A stretch of 64,000 nucleotides of DNA from Clonostachys chloroleuca. Taxonomy: Eukaryota > Ascomycota > Sordariomycetes > Hypocreales > Bionectriaceae. This document shows, piece after piece, positions 44,046-55,625 of this stretch (position 1 is its first letter; each line of letters begins with the position of its first letter). The stretch covers positions 17,360,001-17,424,000 of the forward strand of contig JBANAY010000003.1 of NCBI GenBank assembly GCA_037952775.1, given 5' to 3'. The notes under the pieces were generated by a model. The model made no database searches. It was not told where the DNA came from and worked only from the letters and a program-made list of their open reading frames with translations. Both the position numbers and the translations under genes were made by a program.

Positions 44046-45713
44046 TTACAACAACTCCCGGGGGGACTGTGTACCGCCAATTCCAGGACTAGAACTTGCG
44101 TCGTTTCGTCGAGGGTTACTCGGTCGAGAATTTCTCCATGAAGATAGTGGGCGGAGCCCTATGGTTTGTCGTTGTGAGATAGAGTCATCCTCCAGTGTAG
44201 ACTCATACCGTGGAGGGGGTTCGGATGGGAAATAGCCCATTCCAGATGGCCACTGTGCCCGGCTTGGACCATGCTGGTTTGGTGTTGAGGGGGAGTCGTT
44301 GTACGGAGAACGTGGGCTGGGATACGGGCCCTGTGGAGTGATGCCTCGTCTTTTATCGAGCCATTGACGGCCAATGATCACGATAAGACTGGCAACGCAG
44401 ACCATAATGATAAGCCCGGCGAGGACCATACCGTATTTGCGATTCAGAGCGAATGTAAAGCCGCTTTGGACACAAGTTAGCAACTATCACCAATGTTGTC
44501 CATATCAAAGAGATGACATACAAGAAAGCATTCATGATGGCGATCAGGATAACTACTCTGCCAAACCAAACATGGACAGCATTGTATTTAGACATAATGC
44601 CAGTCTGCCGATATTGTCGATGATTGAAAAAGCCGAGCGCATATTGGCAGAGGAAGAAGGCTGTGAGTAGGAAGCCAAGAATCTGGTGATATGAATTAAA
44701 TTTTTGGGACTATCGCAGGTCAGTACATGCAGATTCTGAATCTTCCACTGGTGTTTGGTTGGGGGAATTACTCTTGTGTATCGAAAACTGGTCATGACAC
44801 CCATGGCCAACCCGGCCAGGAGGAAAACCAGAGAGACAGCTTGGATTAGGGCATGCCACCTGACAGCTCCGCCAAGTCTCAATAGCACCACTGCGAGAGG
44901 CATCAATCCGACAATTGCAAGAATCATAAACACAGCATGCATGGTTGACTGAACATCCGACTTGTTTACATGTTCGATGTCAAGTGTCGTGCCTTCATTT
45001 CGAGAATTCCCGTCGAGAGTTGGAGGCTCTGTTGCGCCGTGCGTTCGCGCCATATCGATCGTAAAGGTTCCATATTGTTGATGGTACTTGATACCCTGCC
45101 AGGGCTTGTCGCTGGCGAAGTCTTCCATCATACCCAAGGCCCAGATGGCCTTTTGTGTCGTAGAATTGACATCGATGGACCCAAACGTATTGCCTCGCAG
45201 CGGCCATGTTCGGCAGTTTTTCCTGCACCGACCCTGATACACCATGTATTTTTCAGAGATGATACCAGTGCCTGGCAGTTCATCCACCTCGAGTTGAGGA
45301 TAGTATTGTGGTTCGTAGTGACCATTGGCAAGGCGGGGGAGAAGGTGACGCTTTCGCCGTTTCGGTTGTCGTATATCATGAAAATCAGTGCGCCTGGCAT
45401 ATCATCGGTGCCGAGGCCGACAGCGCCCCAGGAGAAGTCGCGGTGGACGCGCAATGTGAAATAAAAGTCATTGTCCTCGTCTTCAGGGACAGAAAAGGCG
45501 AATGAGAGCGATTTATCGGGGGACACAAAGGTTGACTGGACGCTGGCTGCTCTGGGCTGTTCTTCGCTTAGGACAAGGCTCGGGAGGGCTGGTCAATTTG
45601 GTGAGCTTCGGGATAAGGCAACTGGAAAGGTATAGTGCTCGTAATTCGAGCGCTTCCATTTACTCACCAGCTGCGATAGCCAGGGCCGCTGCCCCTATGC
45701 GGCTGATCAACAT
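44046..45713 (-). CDS. DOMON/cytochrome b561-type membrane protein, frame broken at a G5 run
   Basis: Exons 45713-45668, 45588-44772, 44709-44522 and 44463-44046. With one base added to the five G at 45335-45339 (plus strand) all phases agree and the product is 489 aa. It opens with a signal peptide (MLISRIGAAALAIAAALPS), then a DOMON/CDH-cytochrome-like domain (SLSFAFSVP, GWGAVGLG-like FSWGAVGLGTDDMPGALIF, VTFSPRL across the break, GRCRKNCRTWPL). After that comes a multi-helix b561/ferric-reductase-like domain with four candidate haem His: MHAVFMILAIVG, RWHALIQAVS, SYHQILGFLLTAFF and HVWFGRVVILIA. The cytoplasmic tail is Pro/Ser/Arg-rich. Such proteins are thought to carry electrons across membranes; the partner is unknown. 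The last acceptor is AAG. Confidence 0.85.
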
Positions 45714-46812
45714 CCTCCTGCGCTCTGTACCAGAAGCAGCTTGCTTTAGCTGGTCGCGGTCATCAGGATGACGCGGATCTTGCGAGTGGGGGGAAGAGCG
45801 AGAACCCTGAGGAAACGGGGATGAGGCTGCCACTGGAAGATAATAACCGAATATACGGTAACCACCTCAAGGGTTGCGGCGATTTCTTTATAGCTCTGGG
45901 ATACGTTGGCCGAGAACTTGGTCCTTGGTGAAATCAATTCCCACCACGCCCATTAGTTTAGGTAGCATATTTGATGGGTAGTGGCAGGGGCCGCCACTAA
46001 GGAGGCAACCCATTACCCCCAAATCGACAACTGGGTGGATCCTTGCCGCCGCCATGCCCCTCCAACCCCCATGATTGCCTGTGTTTGCTGCGTTTGTGTT
46101 TGCCAAGAAGGAAAAAGACTTGTTGATGAACCTTAAATGCTGTGACTTGTTCCACGGTTCCTTCCGCTGCTTGTTTTCTGCCGCGTCCAGGGCCTACGTC
46201 CAATGAGCCTACCGTCATTTGAAGCCATAGGGGCACATATCTTTGAACCTGGAACAGCCTTGTGCTCCTCTTTTCCCTGATTTTTTATTTTTTAATAAGT
46301 GATATTGATGTTTAGCACATCGGGGAATGCTATATGGCCTCTCCGACTGACAGTAGAAGCCGCAAGATTACAGCGGCTGCTTGCGCATCCATCTGCCGAG
46401 TGACAATCGCCAACAAGGCGCCTATGATAGGAAGAAAGCGTTGTGGGGCCTCAAGTATCTCAATGTATTTATAAGCAGGCAGTAGCAGTGAATCTACTAC
46501 ATGTATACTTACCATGATTTCCGGTTAGGGACCCGCCACTTACATCCATGTCTAAAATCACTGGCGCGCGATTGTGTCACACCTGCACATACCAAGTACC
46601 AGCTGTAACGGCCAAGTTGTTCATATCGCTGCCCTTCAACAACTTCAGGACACATTGTGTTCGCCGCTCTTTTCTTTCTTTCACAACTCTTATTATTCTC
46701 TTACGTTACATTCACCGCAGCTTCGTCAACGGTCAACCTCACCCGCCGACGCCCGTCCTTTTCTCTTACCTACGTTCTGTTGTGCCGGGGCGGTGGCTGC
46801 CTACCATCCACC
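45714..46812. promoter_or_regulatory. Divergent intergenic region
   Basis: 1.1 kb between the DOMON/b561 gene and the J-domain gene, which point away from each other. No supported exon. CT-rich sequence at 46640-46780 is probably the leader of the latter. Confidence 0.5.
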
Positions 46813-47991
46813 ATGTCCAATCTTCTAGCGATCTTGGGCTGGTCCTTTCTCCCCAACGTGAGTTCTTCCGCAGCCTTCATCTGCTTTCTTTACAGATGAG
46901 ATAGACGTTTTGTTTGTTTATTGGCAGTCGGCTAACCTCTTTCTCTTGAAATATAGCTTGCGACATCATGGCTCCAAAGTATATTCTACGGTCTAACGAT
47001 ACGAGCCGGGGACCCAAAGCCTCAGCCAGGCTCACCTCGATATGCTAGCCACCGACGGAAAATACACATCCTCGTCGTCGCCGCCTACCTCCTATATACC
47101 ATCTACGAAGCCGACTACGAAATCCAGAAACAATCCTCCTTTTACACCGACCTCGGCGTCTCCTTCTCAGCCGTCGACCGAGATATCAAGTCACGGTTCC
47201 GCCGCCTAGCAGCTCTCCACCACCCCGACAAGACCACCGGCGATGCGTCCAGTACAGCTGAGTACTTTCTGCACCTCAAGGTGGCCAGCGAGACACTCCA
47301 AGATCAAGCTAAGCGCTTTGCCTATGAGCGCTTCGGCCCGGACATCCTGAGGTGGCAGAAGACGAGGTCTATCCACGATTTTGTCGTGCGTGGTGTCCTT
47401 CAGGTCATTTTGCCACATTACGGGTTTGCCGCAGCTACCATCTATGTGCTGAGCTTGTTCGGATACTTGGAGTTTGGCCAGTTCTACAGGTGGCTTATCC
47501 TGATCATTCTTTGCACCTTCGAGGTGCACACCGTCACGCGCCCAGGCTTCCCCGTCATTCTGAACACGGTGAATGCCATTATCCCCAGGGTGACTTCGCA
47601 TCCGCCCTACCTACCCTTTCAAATAATCACTCTTGCGCGGAAAGTCACTATCACAACTTATATTGCAATGTCGCAAATCGGACCTCTGGTGGCAACATAC
47701 TGGCAAAAGGGGCAAGCGGCAGCTCATGAAGGAGAGAAGGCCTTGGCCCAAAATTTGGATCGACTTGAGGCCACAGCAAGAACCCTAGAAGCTGATTCAG
47801 GCCGACTGATGGACATGGAGACAGCACCGTTTAGAAATGACAAAGAGGCTACAGCTAACCTCCGTGGAAAGATGAAGGAGTGGTTGGTGCAAAACACAAT
47901 CCGTGCGGACCCGATGGTCAGAGACGCCTTGGGTACGTCTTTTAAACGGAGAAGGGTCGACGCACCTGCAGGTGCCAAAGGAACGAGATGA
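46813..47991 (+). CDS. Membrane J-domain (DnaJ-like) protein
   Basis: Exons 46813-46857 and 46957-47991, phase 0, intron 99 nt with GTGAGT, GCTAAC branch and TAG; 359 aa. A short hydrophobic start (MSNLLAILGWSFLP) is followed by a membrane segment (IHILVVAAYLLYTIYEA) and a J domain from FYTDLGVSF with the catalytic HPD in ALHHPDKTTG. After the J domain come two more hydrophobic segments (LPHYGFAAATIYVLSLFGYL; FYRWLILIILCTFEVH), then a helical, charged C-terminal region ending with basic FKRRRVDAP. This resembles fungal ER-membrane DnaJ proteins that recruit Hsp70; the compartment is inferred. Confidence 0.85.
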
Positions 47992-48230
47992 TTCATAATG
48001 TACAATTTGTGTAAACTATAGATATGGCATGCTTAGAATGGAGTCTACCTATGAGAGATAGAACCGTTTGTTCTCCCCTGAAATGTAAAAATTTACGTGC
48101 GATCCTAGGGTTATTCAACTTGCAATTTCGTAGATGGTGAAAAAATAGGTGGGCATCTGGTCTCTATGGTAAAAGGAATAGATGCTCTGCGTATGGGTAG
48201 ATTTTACTTGGTTCAAATGAGTAGATTCTC

Positions 48231-50166
48231 CTATAATCTCTGCGCCCCTCTAGTTTCGATGGGGATGCAGCAAATCGACACGAATGCCATTAGAATTAGT
48301 ATCGCGGACAAATAAATGGGCATATCAGCACCATCTCCAGGAGCGTTTGCCGCTATCACGGGGGCAAAGAGCCCCGCTACTCGGTTTAGAAAGCTGGCCA
48401 CGCCGGAACCAGCGCCTCGGACTGGGGTAGGGAAGATTTCGGGGGTGAAGGCGTAGAGCACGCCGTACATGATATTTTGGGAGAAGGAGCCGACGCAGGA
48501 GAAAATGAGCTGCTTGGTGGAAGTGTTGCCCCAGACGACGAAGAAGAAGAGAAATACGGCTGAGATAAGGGTCGAGGAGGCAAGGGTACCTCGCCGACCG
48601 AAGAAAGGGGAGGGATGGTCGACGAGGTAGGCGGCAATGAGACTGCCAGGCACACCGAATACAGATGTGATTGCGTAGTTCCGATAAGTCTCGCCGGTGA
48701 TGGGAGACGTCTCCGAATGCACGCTGCCGCCCTCACCCTTGCCACTGTACCGGGCAAAATACTGGGGAAGGAAAGCGTTGAACAACGGGTAACCCATTCC
48801 AATAGCTGTCCAGCAGAACCACATAAGTCCTGTTGCGAGGCCCAACTTCTTATCCTTGAAGAGCAGCTTGAGTTTATCAGAGGAGTAGAGGCCTTTGATC
48901 TTCTGCACGAGGGGGTTTTCGGAAGATGAATTCTTGTATTCTTGTTCCTCGTAGCCCATCGCACTATCATCCTCAGCCGCAACTTCGTCCATGATTTCGG
49001 ATGTCAGCCAAGTTCGAGTTTTATTTCTGTATGCGACACCGTGGATGACGGCGACAGCCTCATGCTGCCTGCCCTTGCTGAGTAGATACTTTGGCGACTC
49101 GAGAAGTCTGAACACGAAAAACCGAATGGCAAACATGGTAAAGGTCATGAGGCCAATCGTAACCAGGAAATATCGCCAGCCTTGCTCAGCAGGCCACTGT
49201 GCGATGAAGAACCAGGCAATGAGCGAAGAGACTAGCTGGCCAATAGGCCACCAGACAGATAGTACTGTCAAAAGAGCGCTGGACGCATCGGGGAGAAACT
49301 CGAGGAAGAGGGCGCCATCGACCGGTAGACTGCCGCCTACACCAAAACCCATTGCAGCATAGAAAAAGCACACGCCCCCCAACTCTGCTGATAAGCTGTC
49401 GCGATGCCAAACACACTGGCAATGAGAAGAGTGACATTGAACGGAACACGGCGGCCAACATAATCAGAGCCAATGCCCCACGAGAAGCTTCCGAGCGCAA
49501 GGCCCACGAAAAGGGCGCTTGTAGTGTATCGGACTGTCTTTTCAGATACACCAAACTCTGCTGAGAGCGAGGGTAAGGTTAAAGAAGCACCCTGAGACCA
49601 AGTTAGCACACGCCCGGAGAAACGCGGGTTTCCAACATGGTTCTCACCTGCAACCATAAACTAGGTAATGTAAATTAGCCAGATTGTCTCGTATCGGTTA
49701 AAGAAAATGATCATCCTTACTTATCTGCAAACCACCCAAAGCCGCAAAGTGCAAACAACTGCCAATTATACGTGCCCATTCCAATGTCCTGTAACGCCTT
49801 ATTGATAAGTTTTGACTTGACTGCTCTCTTGTTAGTATTCTCAGTTTGGTCACCTGGCAAAGGTTGGAACAACATACTCTCATTGCTCGTCCATTTCCCT
49901 TGATTCCCTTGTCTCATTTCCTTTCTTAGGCCTTCAATGCTGTATTCGCCAGCATGGCCATGGAGCATGCCGGATGTTTCATTCTCGCCATCCTTTTCCT
50001 CGTCAGCATCGCCAACTTCCGTATCCTCTCTGCGGGAGGCAGACCCTGCCCGGCCTTGTTTGGCAGAGTGGCTGTACAGATGGGCCTTGTCAAGAGGGAT
50101 CAATACGCTCAGGTAATCGTCCACAGATTCGACATGCCTTAGGCCCCAGCGTTCCAGCAGGCTCAT
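48231..50166 (-). CDS. MFS transporter of SVOP/SV2-like type, frame broken at a C6 run
   Basis: Exons 50166-49721, 49660-49648 and 49591-48231. The 13-nt middle exon completes the conserved DNLWLQ motif at the first helix. One base added to six C at 49375-49380 (plus strand) restores a continuous 606-aa protein. Features: a long acidic cytoplasmic N-terminus; KALQDIGMGTYNWQLFALCG leading into helix 1; motif A as GSDYVGRRVPF; GFGVGGSLPVDGALFLEFLP in helix 4; GWRYFLVTIG; FRLLESPKYLLSKGR before the central loop; and CTPEIFPT-like FTPEIFPTPVRGAGSG in helix 10. The family moves small organic solutes across membranes, but the substrate is not predictable. The in-frame start is the ATG at 50164-50166; open sequence continues upstream to 50256 without an ATG, so an extra 5' exon is possible. 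Confidence 0.85.
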
Positions 50167-51153
50167 GGCTGTGAGTTTGATGACTCGTCTTTGCCCTTTT
50201 CGTGAGCTGAGGTAAGCCAGAAGATGCTCAAGCGCTATATCATTAACTGAAATCAATGCCGATTCTGAATATCAATGAAATAGCAATGATGATAGAGAGG
50301 CCGTTGATGAATGAAAATTAGAGTACGTCGTTATGCCTTGGTCCCATTCAGGAAAATCGAGTGTTGAGTGAAGAAAGCACAAATGAAGGAAAATAATTAC
50401 AATAATGGAACAAATTATCCGGTAAGATCTAGACAGAAAAATAAGAACTGTGAGGATGGAGCCAAAGGAGAGACGTATGGTCGGCGGGCGCTGGACGACG
50501 ATAAAAGAGACGGGAGGTCTGGACAGCGAGGCAAGGAGAACGGATGATGCTAGATAATGCCAATTAGTGCGTCGCGGCCCAATAACGGCGTTGATCTTTC
50601 GCTAATACAGCGTTATTATTAGCGGCACCCACGTATGAGGAGGTTGAGTTCAGGAGTTAGGGGTTGCTGTTGTGGGGAACATTAATTAATAGGCCATTCC
50701 ACACGTAACGCGAGGCGCAGCGCTGTTGCTCTGAATGTGACTGCTGTTGCTTCTAAAGTGAGAGCTGTTGCTGCTATACTGCATATTCCGTCGCTCGCAA
50801 AGAGGATTGCGATTGCTGCGGTGACAGTAATTCCGGCTGACACGAGCTTCTCAGATGAAAAGTGGCTCTGCCTCGCATGGTCTAGAGCTGTCGCAACAGC
50901 TAGTTAACACCACCCCTTTACCGTGGGAGTAATAGCAATGCTCGCAAGACATCAAAACCAGGCATATATTTTCTTAAAACCTGACTCAGCCGCAGCATGA
51001 GCGATCTTAATGGTCCTCCCCCAGGGTATCTGAAACCATCCACTTGGTTGAACACCTAAAACTCCAGCGCACACTATAAGCAGCATAATGAAATCATAAT
51101 GGCCTTCAAATCCTTCCCCCATTTAATAAAAATTCCGACCAGCATGGCGAGCC
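50167..51153. other. Intergenic region
   Basis: This separates two minus-strand genes. There is no supported exon. Three GCTGTTGCT-type repeats lie near 50720-50775. Confidence 0.5.
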
Positions 51154-51738
51154 CTAATCAGCATTATCTTCGTCGCTGGTAGCTTCAAAGTTGGTCTTGG
51201 CTGCCTTGGCCTTTGCTTTCGATTCTTTGGACACCTTTACATGTTCGGCGCTCTCGTCTAGATCGTCCACGGGGTGCCCGAGCTCGCGGAGGGCAGCATT
51301 GATGCCCGGGACGGCCTTGAGGAATGCGGCGTATTGCTCAACAGACAGCGAAATCCCCTGGATATCCTTTAGCGCCCTGCTTGGACCATTGATGCACAAA
51401 AAAGGATATATTGTAGAATTGCCTACCTTCTTTCCCGGGAGATTTTTGCCATCCTTTTCATAGAATTCTCGGACATTGATAAAGCACATCTTCTTGAATT
51501 CCGAGATGCCGACACGACGCTTGTTCGAGAGCTGTCCTGAGATTAGCTGTTTGCCGCTTCGTAGTGCTCCAGAGAGATGTATTACCTCCCAGAAAGGATT
51601 GCCTTCATCATCCTTGCCCGATGCCGGTGCACCAGCGGCGTTGCTCTTCGTTTTCTTTGGCGCATTGGTCATTGGCTCTTCCATTTCGTCTCCATCTTCG
51701 ACTGAGCTGGCGCGTCGCTTTTTCCCGAATCTGGCCAT
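51154..51738 (-). CDS. sub1: PC4/Sub1 transcriptional coactivator
   Basis: Exons 51738-51586, 51531-51427 and 51357-51154, all phase 0, introns 54 and 69 nt; 153 aa. The N-terminus is basic and Ser-rich (ARFGKKRRASSVEDGDEMEE), like the regulatory tail of PC4. The single-strand DNA-binding domain follows: LSNKRRVGISEFKKMCFINV, REFYEKDGKNLPGKK and GISLSVEQYAAFLKAVPGI, with the junctions falling exactly between conserved strands. The C-terminus is Lys/Ala-rich then acidic. PC4/Sub1 acts with RNA polymerase II at initiation and in genome stability. The second intron stays in frame if retained (69 nt), which would add 23 residues inside the domain. Confidence 0.92.
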   Translation of the reverse strand: MARFGKKRRASSVEDGDEMEEPMTNAPKKTKSNAAGAPASGKDDEGNPFWEVIHLSGALRSGKQLISGQLSNKRRVGISEFKKMCFINVREFYEKDGKNLPGKKVGNSTIYPFLCINGPSRALKDIQGISLSVEQYAAFLKAVPGINAALRELGHPVDDLDESAEHVKVSKESKAKAKAAKTNFEATSDEDNAD

Positions 51739-52442
51739 GGTGTTCGTCGATTCTCACAAAAAGAGTAACTGTTGATAAAGAAAATGTCGTCTGCAACGCG
51801 GTTGCAACGGCGACTACAGGTCGTCTATGGCGTAAAGCTAGGAGACGCGTCGGAAGAGATGCACGTGACAGTGCCACTGGAATCGTAGCTGGCGTTATTA
51901 GGCGAGTAAGAAGGTACGTATAGGTAGGCACCTTTGTTAGCTGGAAGGGCCAGATCTCCGCAACGTCGTCCGCGCCAACTTTCCGCCGTCGTTAACAGTT
52001 GGATAGTGTGTTTAAGACATTGAGCACCACGTTATACTTCGCGGCTGCGACTAGTGGGATCTGTTATCTACTACCCAGCTATCCCTATCCTTCCCATGAC
52101 CCTAATTAACAACCTGGTAGAGCTCATGGGAGATTTCCGACCAGTTCTATTCTTAACCTCGCCTTGCAGGTCCACTGCGACCCATAATTACCACCGATAT
52201 TCACTGGAAACGGGGCTGCTGTTGCAAGTAAGCCCCTGAACATCCGAAGCAGAAAGCTTGGCCATGGTCTGTCCTCCATTGCCTCATCTCTTCCGATCGC
52301 AACCACGGCCGCACCAACCCACCACCGCGCTCTCTCGGATTGAAGAGCATCACCCGTTCCTCAGATGACAAGTCTTGAAATGCGGCTGACTTCTTCCAAG
52401 CGTATTCGTTCGGAAACGACATAAAAGCAACATCACTATTCC
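51739..52442. promoter_or_regulatory. Divergent promoter region, sub1 and PXA-PX gene
   Basis: About 700 bp between start codons pointing away from each other. No exon is supported; the frames on both strands lack coding features. Confidence 0.5.
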
Positions 52443-55400
52443 ATGGCCGGGGACTCTGGACCAGCTGCTGCCCCAATGAGCGTAGCTGGTGGTCAAGATG
52501 CGACTCTACAGAGCGCACCCGGCGCAAACGACCATTCCGACGAATCGCCTGAATTTCATTCACCAGCAAATTCTACAGCGGATGACGAGAAATTAGCGTC
52601 AGAAGGGAAGGGAACGATCCCGCTGGAACCCGCGACAGCTTCTCTTGGAGCTGCGGAAGAGCCACTGGCTACCAAAGCTCTCCAATTCGTGTCTACAGCC
52701 ACCCCCGCTACTCTTGCCAGCATATCTGTCGGATTCGCCTCGGTGGTCTATATAATATTTGGTCGATTAGGCCTGGTTCTTATCGGCGCCGTCGGTGGCA
52801 TTCTAGGCTTCATCTCTTGGGAGGCGCGGAATCCGGAGGTTTCTAGGGCCATCAGGGGCGAGAAGGGGATTGACGTGCTGGAAAGGCTTCACCTCGAGAA
52901 GAAGGAAAATGAACCAAAAGCGAAAAAGAGTAACGGAGAAGAGGAGCACGTGATTATGAAAGCTCTTGACGATTTCCGACCAGAGACTAAAGAAGCGCTG
53001 AGTGGCCTGATCGATGCCGCGATTCGAGACTATGTGAAGCACTGGTATAATCCGATTATACCAAATGACCATGCATTCCCTCTTGCAGCCCGAAAATCTT
53101 TGACTTCCTATTTCCTGGCGATCTCGAACCATTTGTATCGCAAAAGACCGGCCGATGCTTTCTTAGATCTTCTCACCAACTCAGCCTCGATTGTCATTGT
53201 GTTCATGTCCGAATTATCCGCAGCGTTTGCAGACCTACCTCCGGAGAGCACTATGAAAGCAGAAGAAGTGATTGCTGTTTACCTCGCTGCTCACCCAGAC
53301 TGTCACCTCGCAAATCTTCTCAATCATAATCAGCAAGCCACCAAGTTTAAGATGGTCGCTGAGGATCTGCTGCAGTACCTGGATCGGAGCTCGTTAGACT
53401 GTGACCCCGTCAGAATTTTCTTCCGGGAGATAATTAGCAACACAATCCTTGAGGCCACACTGCAAACCTGTTCTAAGGCTGAATGGATCAACGGATGGAT
53501 CGTCTATCTCCTCGAAGCCGGAGAGCCTGATCTTAATCAGGCCATCGATGTTGGCATGCAGACAGGCAGAGACTCAATGCCAAATGCATTTGCTGACATG
53601 GATGGAAATATTGGGAACATCAGCATAGCAAAGCCAGGGCGTTCATCCGCAGAAATGCGCCGCAAGGACGGGGTGCAAACTCATAAGAAGAAATTAAGCA
53701 AGGCAGATGAGGAGGCGGAAGTGGTCGCGGAGAATATCAAGAAGACCAATGGTGTACACACCAACAGAGACCGGGCATCTACTGTTCGGCCTTCAATGGA
53801 CAGGCCCGCGGGGATAGATTTGGTGAACGCTGACCACCACAAGAAGTCATTTTCCACTGGAGAGTCGTCGGTCCAGTCAAACCCTTCCACCGTCTCAAGA
53901 ACCGAAACCCTCCCTACTCCGCTAACACCAGGGTCGCCCTCAGATATACCTAGCCTAGAGACCTCACCACCAAAGCCGATCGCCCATTTCACAAGCTTTG
54001 ACCAAATAGCACCTCCGGTTCGAGACGAAGAGCTTGATGAGGATATGCCACAACCGAAGAAGCCTCCGCTGACTTTACATAACGCTAACTTCACAATCCA
54101 CGATGATGCGGGTGATCAGTCCCGAATTCGAACCAAGCCAAACTGGGACTACTTGATTCAGGTGGAACCTTCCTCTTCTCACTACTCTGGGTGGATGATT
54201 GTGAGAAGATACTCTGACTTTGAAACCCTGCACGAGATTCTGCGCAGAATCGCAGCCATTTCGGGCGCTACTGCATTCACTGAACTACATACAGACCTAC
54301 CAAGCTGGAAGGTTCACACACGACAGTCCTTACGTGGAGAACTGGAAAGATACCTGCGCGATGCGTGTTGGTATGCGTCTTTGGCGGAGAGTGAGGGAAT
54401 GAAGCGCTTTTTGGAGAAATCGAAAGGTCATACTCATACTCAATCTGAGTCAAAGTTCGCCTGGGACACCATGGGAAAGAACATGATGGACGCACTGACG
54501 GGACCGAAAGGCGCGATGGAGAGTGGCAAACAGCTTGTCGGTGGAGTTCAGAATGTTTTCGGTAACTTCCCAGGGCTCAATCGCAAAAACACCAGCCAGT
54601 CGGTTGATCTCACTGCCAGCGCAAGCGCAAGCCGCCTCTCGCTCTCCACCCCCGCCCGTTTAGATACCAAGTCACCTGTAAGGTCCGAGCGAGCAAGTAT
54701 GGATAGTGAGCGATCGTCCGTCATCTCAACGCAACCTGGCAAGATGCCGCCTATGGAGAGACGTCCCAGCTACCAGTCTCAGCCAGGAGATTACGACATG
54801 GAAGCCACTAGAGTTGGCCGTTCCGAGCGTAACCATTCATCATCAGGACTTGCCAGCGGGCGGCAGAGCCACGAGCACAGCAGGGCCTCCAGCTTGGCTC
54901 CAACGCGGTCGCCCTCATCCATGAGCTTAAGTGACCTAAGGCTTCCTCCGCACCCGGACGAAATATCAGATGATTATGTGTTTCCCGGCAACGGGGAATC
55001 GGGTGTCAAGTCGAGCAAAAGCCTCCCCAGGCTGGATACACGCAACCAAGCCATCTCACCTGGCACACCTTCGTTCCCTCTCTCGGCGGGTGCTCGGAAA
55101 AGCTCAACTCAACCCAGTCGGCAATATTCACAACTCACTGAGGGCGAGACGCGAGTTGCTGTGGAGCTGATTTTTGCCGTGATCAATGAGATGTACACAT
55201 TATCTTCAGCATGGAATATCCGCCGAACGCTTCTCACAGCCGCAAAGTCTTTTTTACTCCGCCCTGGTAACCCTTCGTTGCTCACGGTACAAAACCTTAT
55301 TCAATCATCGGTGCTTGATGCCAACACTTCGGATGCCGGAATTGCTGAACAGCTCCGTATGATGAGGGAGAACGCCATGCCCACAGAAGCAGAGCGAGCA

Positions 55401-55625
55401 AACTGGCCTGCGGAAATGACCGCGGAAGAGAAGGAGAAGCTAAGAGTCAGGGCCAGGCAATTGCTTATCCGAAGTGGCGTTCCCGCGGCGTTGATGGGCG
55501 TCATGGGACAGGCGGCAACAAGCGAGGCACTTGGCCGTGTGTTTGACTGTCTCCAAATCGAAGAAGTCGCCAGAGGACTGATATTCGGGCTTATGCTTCA
55601 AGCCGTGAGGCTGGTAACGCACTGA
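52443..55625 (+). CDS. PXA-PX-nexin C sorting nexin (SNX13/Mdm1-related, no RGS)
   Basis: A single 1,060-aa exon. Order: disordered N-terminus; two close hydrophobic segments at about residues 85-125 (LASISVGFASVVYIIFG, LVLIGAVGGILGFISW), likely an ER membrane hairpin; PXA domain about 165-350 (IDAAIRDYVKHWYNPIIPND, LTSYFLAISNHLYRK); a long Ser/Pro region; PX domain about 545-660 with the phosphoinositide-binding RRYSDFETLHEIL; further disordered sequence; and nexin C domain about 890-1055 (ELIFAVINEMYTLSSAWNIR). An RGS domain, present in SNX13 and Mdm1, is not seen. The usual Pro-rich PX loop also looks altered (DLPSWKVHTRQSL). Relatives tether ER to endosome, vacuole or lipid droplets. Confidence 0.88.
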   Translation: MAGDSGPAAAPMSVAGGQDATLQSAPGANDHSDESPEFHSPANSTADDEKLASEGKGTIPLEPATASLGAAEEPLATKALQFVSTATPATLASISVGFASVVYIIFGRLGLVLIGAVGGILGFISWEARNPEVSRAIRGEKGIDVLERLHLEKKENEPKAKKSNGEEEHVIMKALDDFRPETKEALSGLIDAAIRDYVKHWYNPIIPNDHAFPLAARKSLTSYFLAISNHLYRKRPADAFLDLLTNSASIVIVFMSELSAAFADLPPESTMKAEEVIAVYLAAHPDCHLANLLNHNQQATKFKMVAEDLLQYLDRSSLDCDPVRIFFREIISNTILEATLQTCSKAEWINGWIVYLLEAGEPDLNQAIDVGMQTGRDSMPNAFADMDGNIGNISIAKPGRSSAEMRRKDGVQTHKKKLSKADEEAEVVAENIKKTNGVHTNRDRASTVRPSMDRPAGIDLVNADHHKKSFSTGESSVQSNPSTVSRTETLPTPLTPGSPSDIPSLETSPPKPIAHFTSFDQIAPPVRDEELDEDMPQPKKPPLTLHNANFTIHDDAGDQSRIRTKPNWDYLIQVEPSSSHYSGWMIVRRYSDFETLHEILRRIAAISGATAFTELHTDLPSWKVHTRQSLRGELERYLRDACWYASLAESEGMKRFLEKSKGHTHTQSESKFAWDTMGKNMMDALTGPKGAMESGKQLVGGVQNVFGNFPGLNRKNTSQSVDLTASASASRLSLSTPARLDTKSPVRSERASMDSERSSVISTQPGKMPPMERRPSYQSQPGDYDMEATRVGRSERNHSSSGLASGRQSHEHSRASSLAPTRSPSSMSLSDLRLPPHPDEISDDYVFPGNGESGVKSSKSLPRLDTRNQAISPGTPSFPLSAGARKSSTQPSRQYSQLTEGETRVAVELIFAVINEMYTLSSAWNIRRTLLTAAKSFLLRPGNPSLLTVQNLIQSSVLDANTSDAGIAEQLRMMRENAMPTEAERANWPAEMTAEEKEKLRVRARQLLIRSGVPAALMGVMGQAATSEALGRVFDCLQIEEVARGLIFGLMLQAVRLVTH

